Both the position numbers and the translations under genes were made by a program. Positions 1 through 5,071 of a stretch of 9,394 nucleotides of DNA are shown here, piece by piece (the stretch's first letter is position 1; each line of letters starts with the position of its first letter). Location of the stretch: positions 1 to 9,394 of the forward strand of contig PEZG01000040.1 of NCBI GenBank assembly GCA_002774185.1, given 5' to 3'. This stretch comes from Candidatus Roizmanbacteria bacterium CG09_land_8_20_14_0_10_41_9. Its GTDB lineage: Bacteria > Patescibacteriota > Microgenomatia > UBA1406 > GWC2-37-13. Under the pieces are notes generated by a model. It made no database searches and was not told where the DNA came from. It saw only the letters and a list, made by a program, of their open reading frames with translations.

Positions 1-924
1 CATACTCACTCAATATATCCCATTACAGAAGGCGGCCTTATTTCTCAAATTGCACATTCTTTCCTATTTGATAGGTTATTTAATGTCCGTCAACTTGGCC
101 CAAGCACTGTTTATCCGATCCCAACCGATCATACCAGAGGCGAACATTCCATCTTTGTCACTGTCGACATGGTGCGTACGATCCAAACATTGGTAAACAC
201 TCAACCTTATATTTTGGCCCAAACTCTACGCAGGGATTTTCAAAAAGGAAAAATCGATGTAGATTCAAAGAATGATGAGGAGATTTTTGAAATGGCTACA
301 GACTTAGCAGTAGCGATGGGAATGCTTCATGACATTGCAACGCCAGCTGGAGGAGACACTTTCAAATTTCTTCTCGGGCTCCATGAAGAACGAGATGTCA
401 CCTGGATGTTTTCCGAAGAAGGACGAAAAGCGCTTGGAAAAAACGTTGATGAAGTTGTTGAAATACTGCGCAGCCGAGGTTTTGACGAACACCATTTGTC
501 GTATATTCTTCGATGCATAAAAGGCGAATCGGATACGGTTCTGGGAAATTTAATAAGCACAACAGGAGATGAACTCGACGTTGACCGAAGAGGATATACA
601 CTTCTTGATAGCCAAGTATCAGGACTTCTCGACAGAGAAATTCCCGATCCGCTTCTTCCCGAACCCATGCTAAATGAATCCTTGGATTTAACGATGATGG
701 CTCTATTCATAATTAATTATCCTATCAGTCAGGAACTGATGCAGATTTATCCTCAATACGCTCATCCTCCGACAAATTCCCTTAATACTTCAGAAGATTA
801 TAGACTGAATTCCGAAGGAAAACTCGTATGCGCAAGACCGGACAAACTCGCATGGATTGCGGCCTTACGAATATGGAATATCGGTAGCAACTATGCCGGT
901 CCTATGATGCTTGGACTCGAGTGA
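1..924 (+). CDS. HD-superfamily phosphohydrolase (dNTPase/SAMHD1-like), 5' truncated, ended early by TGA
   Basis: The frame is open from base 1, so the true start lies off the window. The ATG at 169 cannot be the start because the first metal-binding motif is upstream of it. In order one sees FDRLFNVRQLG (the F-x-RL-x-x-x-x-QLG entry helix of this family), HTRGEHS with its metal-ligand His at bases 145-147, MLHDIATP with the HD pair at 328-333, and LDVDRRGYTLLDS with the last metal-ligand Asp at 583-585. Enzymes with this layout hydrolyse phosphate from nucleotides, typically dNTP to deoxynucleoside plus triphosphate, in the cytoplasm; the substrate here is inferred. The canonical DY of the last motif is GY here. 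The frame ends at TGA 922-924, but homologous-looking sequence continues in the same frame, so this is probably the larger part of a broken or read-through gene. Confidence 0.85.
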   Translation, partial: HTHSIYPITEGGLISQIAHSFLFDRLFNVRQLGPSTVYPIPTDHTRGEHSIFVTVDMVRTIQTLVNTQPYILAQTLRRDFQKGKIDVDSKNDEEIFEMATDLAVAMGMLHDIATPAGGDTFKFLLGLHEERDVTWMFSEEGRKALGKNVDEVVEILRSRGFDEHHLSYILRCIKGESDTVLGNLISTTGDELDVDRRGYTLLDSQVSGLLDREIPDPLLPEPMLNESLDLTMMALFIINYPISQELMQIYPQYAHPPTNSLNTSEDYRLNSEGKLVCARPDKLAWIAALRIWNIGSNYAGPMMLGLE

Positions 925-939
925 GAGCTACAGCAAATT

Positions 940-1428
940 TTGGAACGGCTTATGGAGGAAGGAAAACTACATGATTTACTTTCAAGAGAAGGATTACTTC
1001 AAATGACAGATGGAGAATTATACGAAGTACTCTCCCGTGAACCGGATCCTGAGCTTCAGAAATATCTGGAGAAAATGGACTCAAACGATCACGCGTATCA
1101 AAGCATCTATCTTACCAAGGACACTCTACCCTCATCAAGTGGGCATCTCTCTATTGCAAAAAAGTTCCCCATCGTGATAAAAACCGGCCTTCAAAGCCGC
1201 GTTGTCAACGCCAATGGCCAAGAACTATCTTTACAGGAATATGTCGAAATAAACCCATCGGAAGACTTTAGTAAATGGATTAAACAAGGAATCGGAGTTT
1301 ATCAACATAAGTATTTAGCTTTGTTAAGAAGGGATTCTTTAAGATCTCTTCTTGATGATGAAGTTTTTCATCGCGGACAAGTAACTCACGGAGAGAATCC
1401 TTTGGATATTCTTGACGAGGAGCTCTGA
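940..1428 (+). CDS. C-terminal part of the HD phosphohydrolase, separated by an in-frame TGA
   Basis: This stretch is in exactly the same frame as the HD gene and begins five codons after its TGA. The codons between the TGA and the TTG at 940 read ELQQI and join smoothly to LERLMEEGKLHDLL. The segment LLQMTDGELYEVLS resembles the helix containing 'TD-x-x-L' that follows the HD core in COG1078/SAMHD1-type proteins. I therefore read it as the tail of the upstream protein and not as an independent gene. If translated alone, the start would be TTG 940 or ATG 952; neither has a convincing Shine-Dalgarno or a -10 box. The product would be about 162 aa, with no membrane segment or signal peptide. 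It ends at TGA 1426-1428. Separate translation remains possible. Confidence 0.6.
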   Translation: MERLMEEGKLHDLLSREGLLQMTDGELYEVLSREPDPELQKYLEKMDSNDHAYQSIYLTKDTLPSSSGHLSIAKKFPIVIKTGLQSRVVNANGQELSLQEYVEINPSEDFSKWIKQGIGVYQHKYLALLRRDSLRSLLDDEVFHRGQVTHGENPLDILDEEL

Positions 1429-1448
1429 TATACTTTCTGTATGAAAAA

Positions 1449-1616
1449 GTGTTCTGGAGTTTTGTGCAGGTAAGCGAACGTACGTTTTATCCTGAAGAAA
1501 AAAAACTTAGGGAAGAATTCTATGAGACACTGTGGCTGAATCCGGATGAGGCACGGCGGCGCATCACGGATCCAAATACTCTGAGAGCGCTAGAGGTGAT
1601 GGAAGAAAAATTTTGA
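1449..1616 (+). CDS. Small hypothetical protein, probably frameshifted at its 5' end
   Basis: An open frame ends at TGA 1614-1616 and has protein-like composition (ERTFYPEEKKLREEFYETLW, then NPDEARRRITDPNTLRALEV). In-frame starts are only GTG at 1449 or 1464; GGAG at 1456-1459 sits 4 nt before the latter, which is rather close. An ATG at 1441 lies 6 nt after a TATACT hexamer (1429-1434), the leaderless spacing seen elsewhere in this window, but it reads MKKCSGVLCR and stops at 1471. One extra A in the A5 run 1444-1448 would fuse this ATG to the long frame, giving a 58-aa acidic/basic helical protein. I do not recognise the family. It may be a real small gene with an indel, or the remains of one. 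Confidence 0.4.
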   Translation: MFWSFVQVSERTFYPEEKKLREEFYETLWLNPDEARRRITDPNTLRALEVMEEKF

Positions 1617-1621
1617 ATGAC

Positions 1622-1641
1622 TCGATTGATCGATCAATCGA
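1622..1641. repeat. Perfect 20-bp palindrome
   Basis: The two half-sites TCGATTGATC and GATCAATCGA are exact reverse complements with no spacer. The palindrome starts 5 bp after the stop codon of the small ORF. No T tract follows, so it is not a standard intrinsic terminator. It could be a dimeric protein-binding site or a methylation-rich site (it contains GATC twice). Confidence 0.6.
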
Positions 1642-1733
1642 AACACTCATTTCAAGGGAGTAATAGAACATTAGTTTTAGATCATCAGAACGCTCTTTCC
1701 CACTTCGGAGGTGTAAAAGGTGTGCAAAAAATT

Positions 1734-1961
1734 TCAGTTTGATGCAGGAAGTTTGAGGTGTTCTTCGATCCTTTCGACCCTTTTTCTCAGCTCCAAATAT
1801 TCTGTATCGAAAAAATTCACTATGGTTTTAACGTCCTTTCTTATTTGAGTAACGTCCTCTTTGATAGCTTCTAATTCTTTTTTGACTACTTTTTGAGTTT
1901 CATGGTGAACCTCTATCTTTACAATTCTTTGGATCTGTTGGAGATCGTTTTTAGTTAACAT
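1734..1961 (-). CDS. Small coiled-coil protein (75 aa), function unknown
   Basis: The ORF encodes a 75-residue, almost entirely helical, highly charged protein. It starts MLTKNDLQQIQRIV and has heptad-like spacing of I/V/L through residues 8-70 (VVKKELEAIKEDV, ELRKRVERIEEHL). Short proteins of this design are common in Patescibacteria and usually go unnamed; no catalytic motif is visible. Self-association through a coiled coil is likely (inference). The ATG at 1959-1961 is supported by an upstream promoter, TTGAAA at 1994-1999, 17 bp spacer, TAGATT at 1971-1976, leaving only 9 nt to the start codon and no room for a Shine-Dalgarno. Stop is TGA at 1734-1736. It is transcribed away from the HD gene remnants and stands alone downstream of tRNA-Trp. 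Confidence 0.75.
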   Translation of the reverse strand: MLTKNDLQQIQRIVKIEVHHETQKVVKKELEAIKEDVTQIRKDVKTIVNFFDTEYLELRKRVERIEEHLKLPASN

Positions 1962-1970
1962 ATGATGTTA

Positions 1971-1999
1971 AATCTACATCAACAGGTTTTATTTTTCAA
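1971..1999 (-). promoter_or_regulatory. Sigma70-type promoter of the coiled-coil gene
   Basis: On the minus strand the -35 is TTGAAA (1994-1999), the spacer is 17 bp, and the -10 is TAGATT (1971-1976). The -10 ends 9 nt before the ATG, which predicts a leaderless or near-leaderless transcript. Confidence 0.5.
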
Positions 2000-2040
2000 C
2001 TGAGACCCAAGTCCATTCGAATTGTGATTTTTTGCCGCCT

Positions 2041-2069
2041 TCGCCCTCCGATTCGGAGGACTTCGGCGA
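2041..2069. repeat. Inverted repeat downstream of tRNA-Trp
   Basis: An inner stem CCTCCG (2045-2050) / CGGAGG (2054-2059) has a 3-nt loop. Alternatively TCGCC (2041-2045) pairs with GGCGA (2065-2069) on the outside. On the minus strand it lies 8 nt past the tRNA-Trp 3' end and could help 3' processing or termination, but an A-rich rather than T-rich stretch follows. It is therefore not a classical intrinsic terminator for that strand. Confidence 0.4.
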
Positions 2070-2076
2070 GCCGATG

Positions 2077-2147
2077 CAGGGGTGGAGGGAATTGAACCCC
2101 CACATTCGCTTTTGGAGAGCGACAGTCTACCATTAGCTTACACCCCT
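2077..2147 (-). tRNA. trnW: tRNA-Trp (anticodon CCA)
   Basis: The 7-bp acceptor stem AGGGGTG/CACCCCT (2141-2147 with 2078-2084), U8-A9, a D loop AATGGTA, anticodon stem TCGCT/AGCGA around loop CTCCAAA (anticodon CCA), variable ATGT, and T arm GGGGG-TTCAATT-CCCTC give a full cloverleaf of 70 nt plus discriminator G. The 3' CCA is not encoded (GCA follows the stem), so a CCA-adding enzyme is needed. The D stem has one C12-A23 mismatch and a T13-G22 wobble. The first 10 nt overlap the end of the upstream HTH gene, whose TAA stop is tRNA nucleotides 8-10. Confidence 0.95.
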
Positions 2148-2803
2148 AATATATCTGGAAGGATATTATAAAGCATTCTTAACTCGTGTGCAATTTTGGA
2201 ATCATAATACCGTATTCGAAGACTACCTTGGTATCCCTCCCGTATTCTTTTCTTTGTATGCGGCTTCAAATAACTCCGAGAAAATTGAGTAATCGGTATA
2301 TGGGTAATTTGTGCCCAAAACTTCTTTAAATCGCCATCCTTATGATATTCATGGATATGTATGAGAGCTCTAAGTTTTGTCTCATCAATATCATATCCGT
2401 CTCTTAATAACTTCAAAAATACCTTTATCATGTTTGGGTCGGAATTAATAAACGAAACATAGTATTTCGACGACTTTCCACCCTCGGTCCAGAAGAAAAT
2501 TGCGCATAGTATTTTTTTCACTTCATTTGATAATTTTAGCCTCGAATATTGATTATTTAATTTCGTCTTTAACTCTCTTTCTTTTAATAGATATTTCTTC
2601 TTAATAGATTCCTGCGCTCTGCTTCTACCATCATTAATTTTTTTTATAATTGCCTCTCGTGCATCCCTGTCTAAAAATACATCCGTTGTCCATAAATAAG
2701 CAGTGCTTTTTGCTATAGAAAGTTCTTGGCCAATCTCTTGATAAGAACAACCTTTCCCTCTTAAAATTCTAGCACGTTTAATTTTGTCGAACGATTTATG
2801 CAT
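2138..2803 (-). CDS. HTH protein with LAGLIDADG-like C-terminal region, lodged between two tRNA genes
   Basis: The 221-aa product has an N-terminal helix-turn-helix (residues about 8-39; YQEIGQELSIAKSTAYLW resembles Sigma70-r4/terminase-type HTHs), a basic linker helix (about 50-90), and a C-terminal region. That region starts ILCAIFFWTEGGK, like a LAGLIDADG helix with its acidic residue (E107), followed by FINSDPNMIKVFLKLL and a late IRYYDSKIAHELRMLYNIL. This is consistent with a single-motif LAGLIDADG-like DNA-binding/endonuclease fold, possibly degenerate; activity is unproven. I choose ATG 2803 over the TTG at 2843-2845 because TTGATT at 2840-2845 is a good -35 box, 17 bp from the -10 TATATT. 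The stop TAA is nucleotides 8-10 of tRNA-Trp, so the CDS and the tRNA overlap by 10 bp. It could be a selfish element inserted in a tRNA cluster or a host regulator. Confidence 0.75.
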   Translation of the reverse strand: MHKSFDKIKRARILRGKGCSYQEIGQELSIAKSTAYLWTTDVFLDRDAREAIIKKINDGRSRAQESIKKKYLLKERELKTKLNNQYSRLKLSNEVKKILCAIFFWTEGGKSSKYYVSFINSDPNMIKVFLKLLRDGYDIDETKLRALIHIHEYHKDGDLKKFWAQITHIPITQFSRSYLKPHTKKRIREGYQGSLRIRYYDSKIAHELRMLYNILPDILGV

Positions 2804-2816
2804 GGGTATATAACCT

Positions 2817-2845
2817 AATATAATGGTTTTAAACGAAGAAATCAA
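2817..2845 (-). promoter_or_regulatory. Sigma70-type promoter of the HTH/LAGLIDADG-like gene
   Basis: TTGATT (2840-2845), a 17-bp spacer, and TATATT (2817-2822). The -10 ends 13 nt before ATG 2803, predicting a 5' leader of only a few nucleotides. Its presence shows that the gene can be expressed independently of tRNA-Arg upstream. Confidence 0.55.
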
Positions 2846-2852
2846 CTCTTCG
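2834..2852 (-). repeat. Hairpin downstream of tRNA-Arg
   Basis: CGAAGA and TCTTCG form a 6-bp stem with a 7-nt loop, followed on the minus strand by TTTAAAA. It may end or trim the tRNA-Arg transcript, but it is short and AT-rich. The loop overlaps the -35 box of the next gene. Confidence 0.3.
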
Positions 2853-2872
2853 AAAATATTTTATGAAGCTTC

Positions 2873-2948
2873 TGGTGCACCCACCCCGAATCGAACGGGG
2901 ATCAGAGGCTCCGCAAGCCCCTACTCTATCCTATTAAGCTATGGGTGC
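2873..2948 (-). tRNA. trnR: tRNA-Arg (anticodon GCG)
   Basis: Acceptor stem GCACCCA/TGGGTGC, discriminator A and an encoded CCA (2873-2875 on the complement). The D arm is GCTT-AATAGGATA-GAGT, and the anticodon stem GGGGC/GCCTC encloses loop TTGCGGA (anticodon GCG, G37). The variable loop is TGAT and the T arm CCCCG-TTCGATT-CGGGG. A15 and T48 can form the Levitt pair. The anticodon reads CGC directly and CGU by wobble. The GCG anticodon is unusual, since most bacteria use ACG edited to ICG. Confidence 0.95.
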
Positions 2949-2956
2949 TTGGTTAT

Positions 2957-2986
2957 ATTGTATACCACTCCGCTTTGATTTTGCAA
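2957..2986 (-). promoter_or_regulatory. Promoter of tRNA-Arg
   Basis: On the minus strand TTGCAA (2981-2986) and TACAAT (2957-2962) are separated by 18 bp (an overlapping TATACA gives 16). The -10 ends 8 nt before the first nucleotide of the mature tRNA, so the 5' leader would be very short. Confidence 0.5.
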
Positions 2987-3169
2987 GGATGGTATATACC
3001 TACGGCCACGTCGCACAAAGTGCTATGCGGCGTGCGACCGGAGCTTTTAAAATCGGGAGTTTACAGCGATATATTCGTATAACCTTAATTGATATCAAAG
3101 CTTCGTTAGGTATTATACCCTTTCCATTTTGAAAGCATAGGGGTATATCACAAAAATGAAGTTCTAGAA
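2987..3169. other. Non-coding gap with an inverted repeat
   Basis: No convincing gene is present on either strand. The region holds GGTATATACC (2991-3000, palindromic) and an inverted repeat GTCGCAC (3010-3016) / GTGCGAC (3032-3038) with a 15-nt loop, followed by CGGAGCTTTTAAAA on the plus strand. There is no clear intrinsic terminator for the DUF2207 gene that ends at 3170 on the minus strand. Confidence 0.4.
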
Positions 3170-4870
3170 TTACCAGCTTCCCCCCCCACCGCCTCCCCCT
3201 CCTCCGCCCGAAGATCCTCCGGAAAAACCGCTGGAGAATCCGGATGAACTGGAAGTTGTGGTCGGAGTGTATGCGGACCGGAACGAATTCAGGGAATTAT
3301 TCAGGTGATTGGTTAAAAGTATGCTGTTGAATGTTGCAGTATCATATCCCTGGTACCACTCCGGGGGTGTCAAATGGATATCTTTGAAACGCTCTGCCCA
3401 TATTTTTTCCACCCCAAAAGCAACGGCAAAAGGAAGAAGTTTTTCAAACATCATCTGGTTTTTCGCCTGAAACTCCAGTTGCCTCTCCTGGCTGGATAAA
3501 AAGTTCTTCAATGATTTTGCTATATTTGCGGATTCTACTCCAAATTCCGTTTTCCGCACCATATTTCTTCCGAAAATAAAAGCCGAAAAGGCCAGAGGGA
3601 AGTTAAATGTGAAAAGCGCAAAAGCGCCTATGACGGTATAAAACGTGCGAATGCTCTGGGGATTTTCCGGGAAAAATCTTTCTGCAACAAGATCCGTATA
3701 AATTGTTTTTTTGATATCCTCCATTGTTGAATACATTTTTTTGTCTTTCAACCGTACCTCCGCATTATTGTCGAATAAATCTTCCAATAGTTTTTTTTCA
3801 AACGCAAGGAGTTTCGCATCGCTTGGATCCTTTGTTTTTACGAAATAGAAGTCATCCTTTTTCTTCTCAACGATTTTAAAATATCCCCTCTGCGCCAGAT
3901 TCACAATCATGGCGGAAATATCCCGCGCATCCACCTGTTCATCGATGAGGGAACCAGTTTCAACCGGGGTAAGATCCCGACCTTTTTTGGTTTTTGGGGG
4001 ATCAAACCATGCTCGAACTTCCCCTCCCCCGCTGAGCGGGGCCGGATCCCGACCTTTCAAATACCATTTCACCGGAATCCATAAGGGGTATAGGAAGAAC
4101 CATAGGATGATTATTAAAAAAAATGCGAACGTGAGTATTTTCCCAATAAAAGTATCGAAAAAACTTACGATCTCTTTTGGTTCTAACTGGGCGACAATCC
4201 CTTTGGGGAATCCGAATACGATTGTTATATTCTCTCTTACCCCAAGCGTCCGCGTTGCGGAAACCGTTATCTTTCCATTTTCTTTCTGGATAGAACACTC
4301 TGATGCCGTACTTCCGGATACTCCGGTAAAACACGTTCCATTCAGGGATCCCTGCGAAGTAAGTTCGGGGAGTGTAACAGCCGCCTCAATAGAATTAACG
4401 GGCACGGTCCAGTCTGTCCCATTTACGTTCCAATAAAATTCATCATGATCGGAATAATACGTAAGAGCGCCGCCGACCTTATAGGTAATCACATACGTAT
4501 GTTCTCCGGAGATGGTCTTGTTCGCGTCTCCGATCCGGATTTTTATATCGTCTCCCACGGTAGACTTTGTATACGCATATGCCACTCCGTCTTCATCCGT
4601 AACGGAAGATATTTTCAGATCGAGCCGGTACCGTTTCCCATCCTTGTTTTTTTTAACGGTTGGGATCTGACGATAGATCCCATGCTTTTGGAGCGTGGAA
4701 AAATCATATTGGATCGTCTCTTTGACTTCTATAGTCCCGTCTTTATGGATTGCGATATCCGATCCGAAACTCCGGATACGCTCACCCTCACTCGTCTGGG
4801 CATGAACCACGTCCTTTGATACAATCAGAAGAAAACTTGAAAACAAAATAAGAAGAATGCGTTTCTTCAT
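3170..4870 (-). CDS. DUF2207 (YciQ-like) secreted, membrane-anchored protein with poly-glycine tail
   Basis: The 566-aa protein starts with a signal peptide (MKKRILLILFSSFLLIVS, likely cleaved after VHA at residue 24). An extracytoplasmic beta-rich DUF2207 domain follows (about 30-225; IEVKETIQYDF and HGIYRQIP are family hallmarks), then a transmembrane segment (about 244-268) and KGRDPAP. A cytoplasmic part (about 275-405) contains GSLIDEQVDARDISAMIVNLAQRGY, and a second hydrophobic stretch spans about 411-434. The tail is Ser/Gly-rich with ten consecutive Gly and ends SW, typical of the family. Function is unknown; it is an envelope protein. I choose ATG 4870, not the in-frame ATG 4891, because the signal peptide begins there and a TATGAT -10 (4880-4885) lies 9 nt upstream. 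It is the last gene of a minus-strand group after the flippase and glycosyltransferase. Family assignment is firm; role is not. Confidence 0.92.
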   Translation of the reverse strand: MKKRILLILFSSFLLIVSKDVVHAQTSEGERIRSFGSDIAIHKDGTIEVKETIQYDFSTLQKHGIYRQIPTVKKNKDGKRYRLDLKISSVTDEDGVAYAYTKSTVGDDIKIRIGDANKTISGEHTYVITYKVGGALTYYSDHDEFYWNVNGTDWTVPVNSIEAAVTLPELTSQGSLNGTCFTGVSGSTASECSIQKENGKITVSATRTLGVRENITIVFGFPKGIVAQLEPKEIVSFFDTFIGKILTFAFFLIIILWFFLYPLWIPVKWYLKGRDPAPLSGGGEVRAWFDPPKTKKGRDLTPVETGSLIDEQVDARDISAMIVNLAQRGYFKIVEKKKDDFYFVKTKDPSDAKLLAFEKKLLEDLFDNNAEVRLKDKKMYSTMEDIKKTIYTDLVAERFFPENPQSIRTFYTVIGAFALFTFNFPLAFSAFIFGRNMVRKTEFGVESANIAKSLKNFLSSQERQLEFQAKNQMMFEKLLPFAVAFGVEKIWAERFKDIHLTPPEWYQGYDTATFNSILLTNHLNNSLNSFRSAYTPTTTSSSSGFSSGFSGGSSGGGGGGGGGGSW

Positions 4871-4879
4871 ATGATGTAT

Positions 4880-4885
4880 ATCATA
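4880..4885 (-). promoter_or_regulatory. -10 box of the DUF2207 gene
   Basis: TATGAT on the minus strand ends 9 nt before ATG 4870. No good -35 is seen at 16-18 bp. It lies between the two candidate ATGs and so favours the downstream one and a leaderless mRNA. Confidence 0.35.
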
Positions 4886-4915
4886 CCGCATTTTTTAGAA
4901 AATCCATAGATTACG

Positions 4916-5038
4916 CTAATACTGCGGGGAGAGAGAGGAAAGGATGAGTTGCTGGATGACGGTCAAAATGGCTAACAGAATAAGTAGCAGGAGTCCAATG
5001 ATCGCGTATTTTTTTGCGAATTCTAAAAGGGATTCTAT
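4916..5038 (-). CDS. Possible 40-aa single-pass membrane peptide without a canonical start codon
   Basis: Between the glycosyltransferase and DUF2207 genes, the minus strand is open from 5044 to TAG 4916-4918. It encodes IESLLEFAKKYAIIG, then a solid Leu/Ile run (residues about 12-33), and ends SSLSPQY. This is a lysine-flanked transmembrane helix with varied Leu codons (CTC, CTG, CTA, CTT, TTA), as in real membrane segments. There is no in-frame ATG, GTG or TTG before the helix. The ATA at 5036-5038 lies 8 nt after a perfect TATAAT (5047-5052), the same geometry as the leaderless genes here, so ATA initiation is one reading. Otherwise it is a remnant or chance ORF. It would be cotranscribed with the DUF2207 gene. 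Confidence 0.35.
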   Translation of the reverse strand: MESLLEFAKKYAIIGLLLLILLAILTVIQQLILSSLSPQY

Positions 5039-5046
5039 ATGTTTTT

Positions 5047-5052
5047 ATTATA
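5047..5052 (-). promoter_or_regulatory. Consensus -10 box upstream of the small membrane ORF
   Basis: Perfect TATAAT on the minus strand, 21 bp past the glycosyltransferase stop codon. The -35 region is poor (GTAAAA at 17 bp). It could drive the small membrane ORF and the DUF2207 gene. Confidence 0.4.
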
Positions 5053-5071
5053 TAGGAAAAATGATCGATTT

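Noticed and set aside
169..924. ATG at 169 as the start of the HD protein
   Set aside because: The frame is open to base 1 and the essential HTRGEHS motif is upstream of 169.
1..1428. TGA read as glycine (genetic code 25)
   Set aside because: Several complete genes end in TGA and no other long gene contains an internal TGA.
2941..3132. 63-codon plus-strand ORF over the tRNA-Arg 5' end
   Set aside because: It starts inside the antisense of the tRNA, covers the tRNA promoter, and its translation does not look protein-like.
2800..3150. Repeated GGTATATA-like motifs (about 2804, 2991, 3110, 3140) as an operator array
   Set aside because: They are imperfect, irregularly spaced and largely explained by AT-rich promoter sequence.
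3909..4436. 175-codon plus-strand ORF
   Set aside because: It lies entirely antisense to the DUF2207 gene, whose frame has clear domain and signal-peptide structure.
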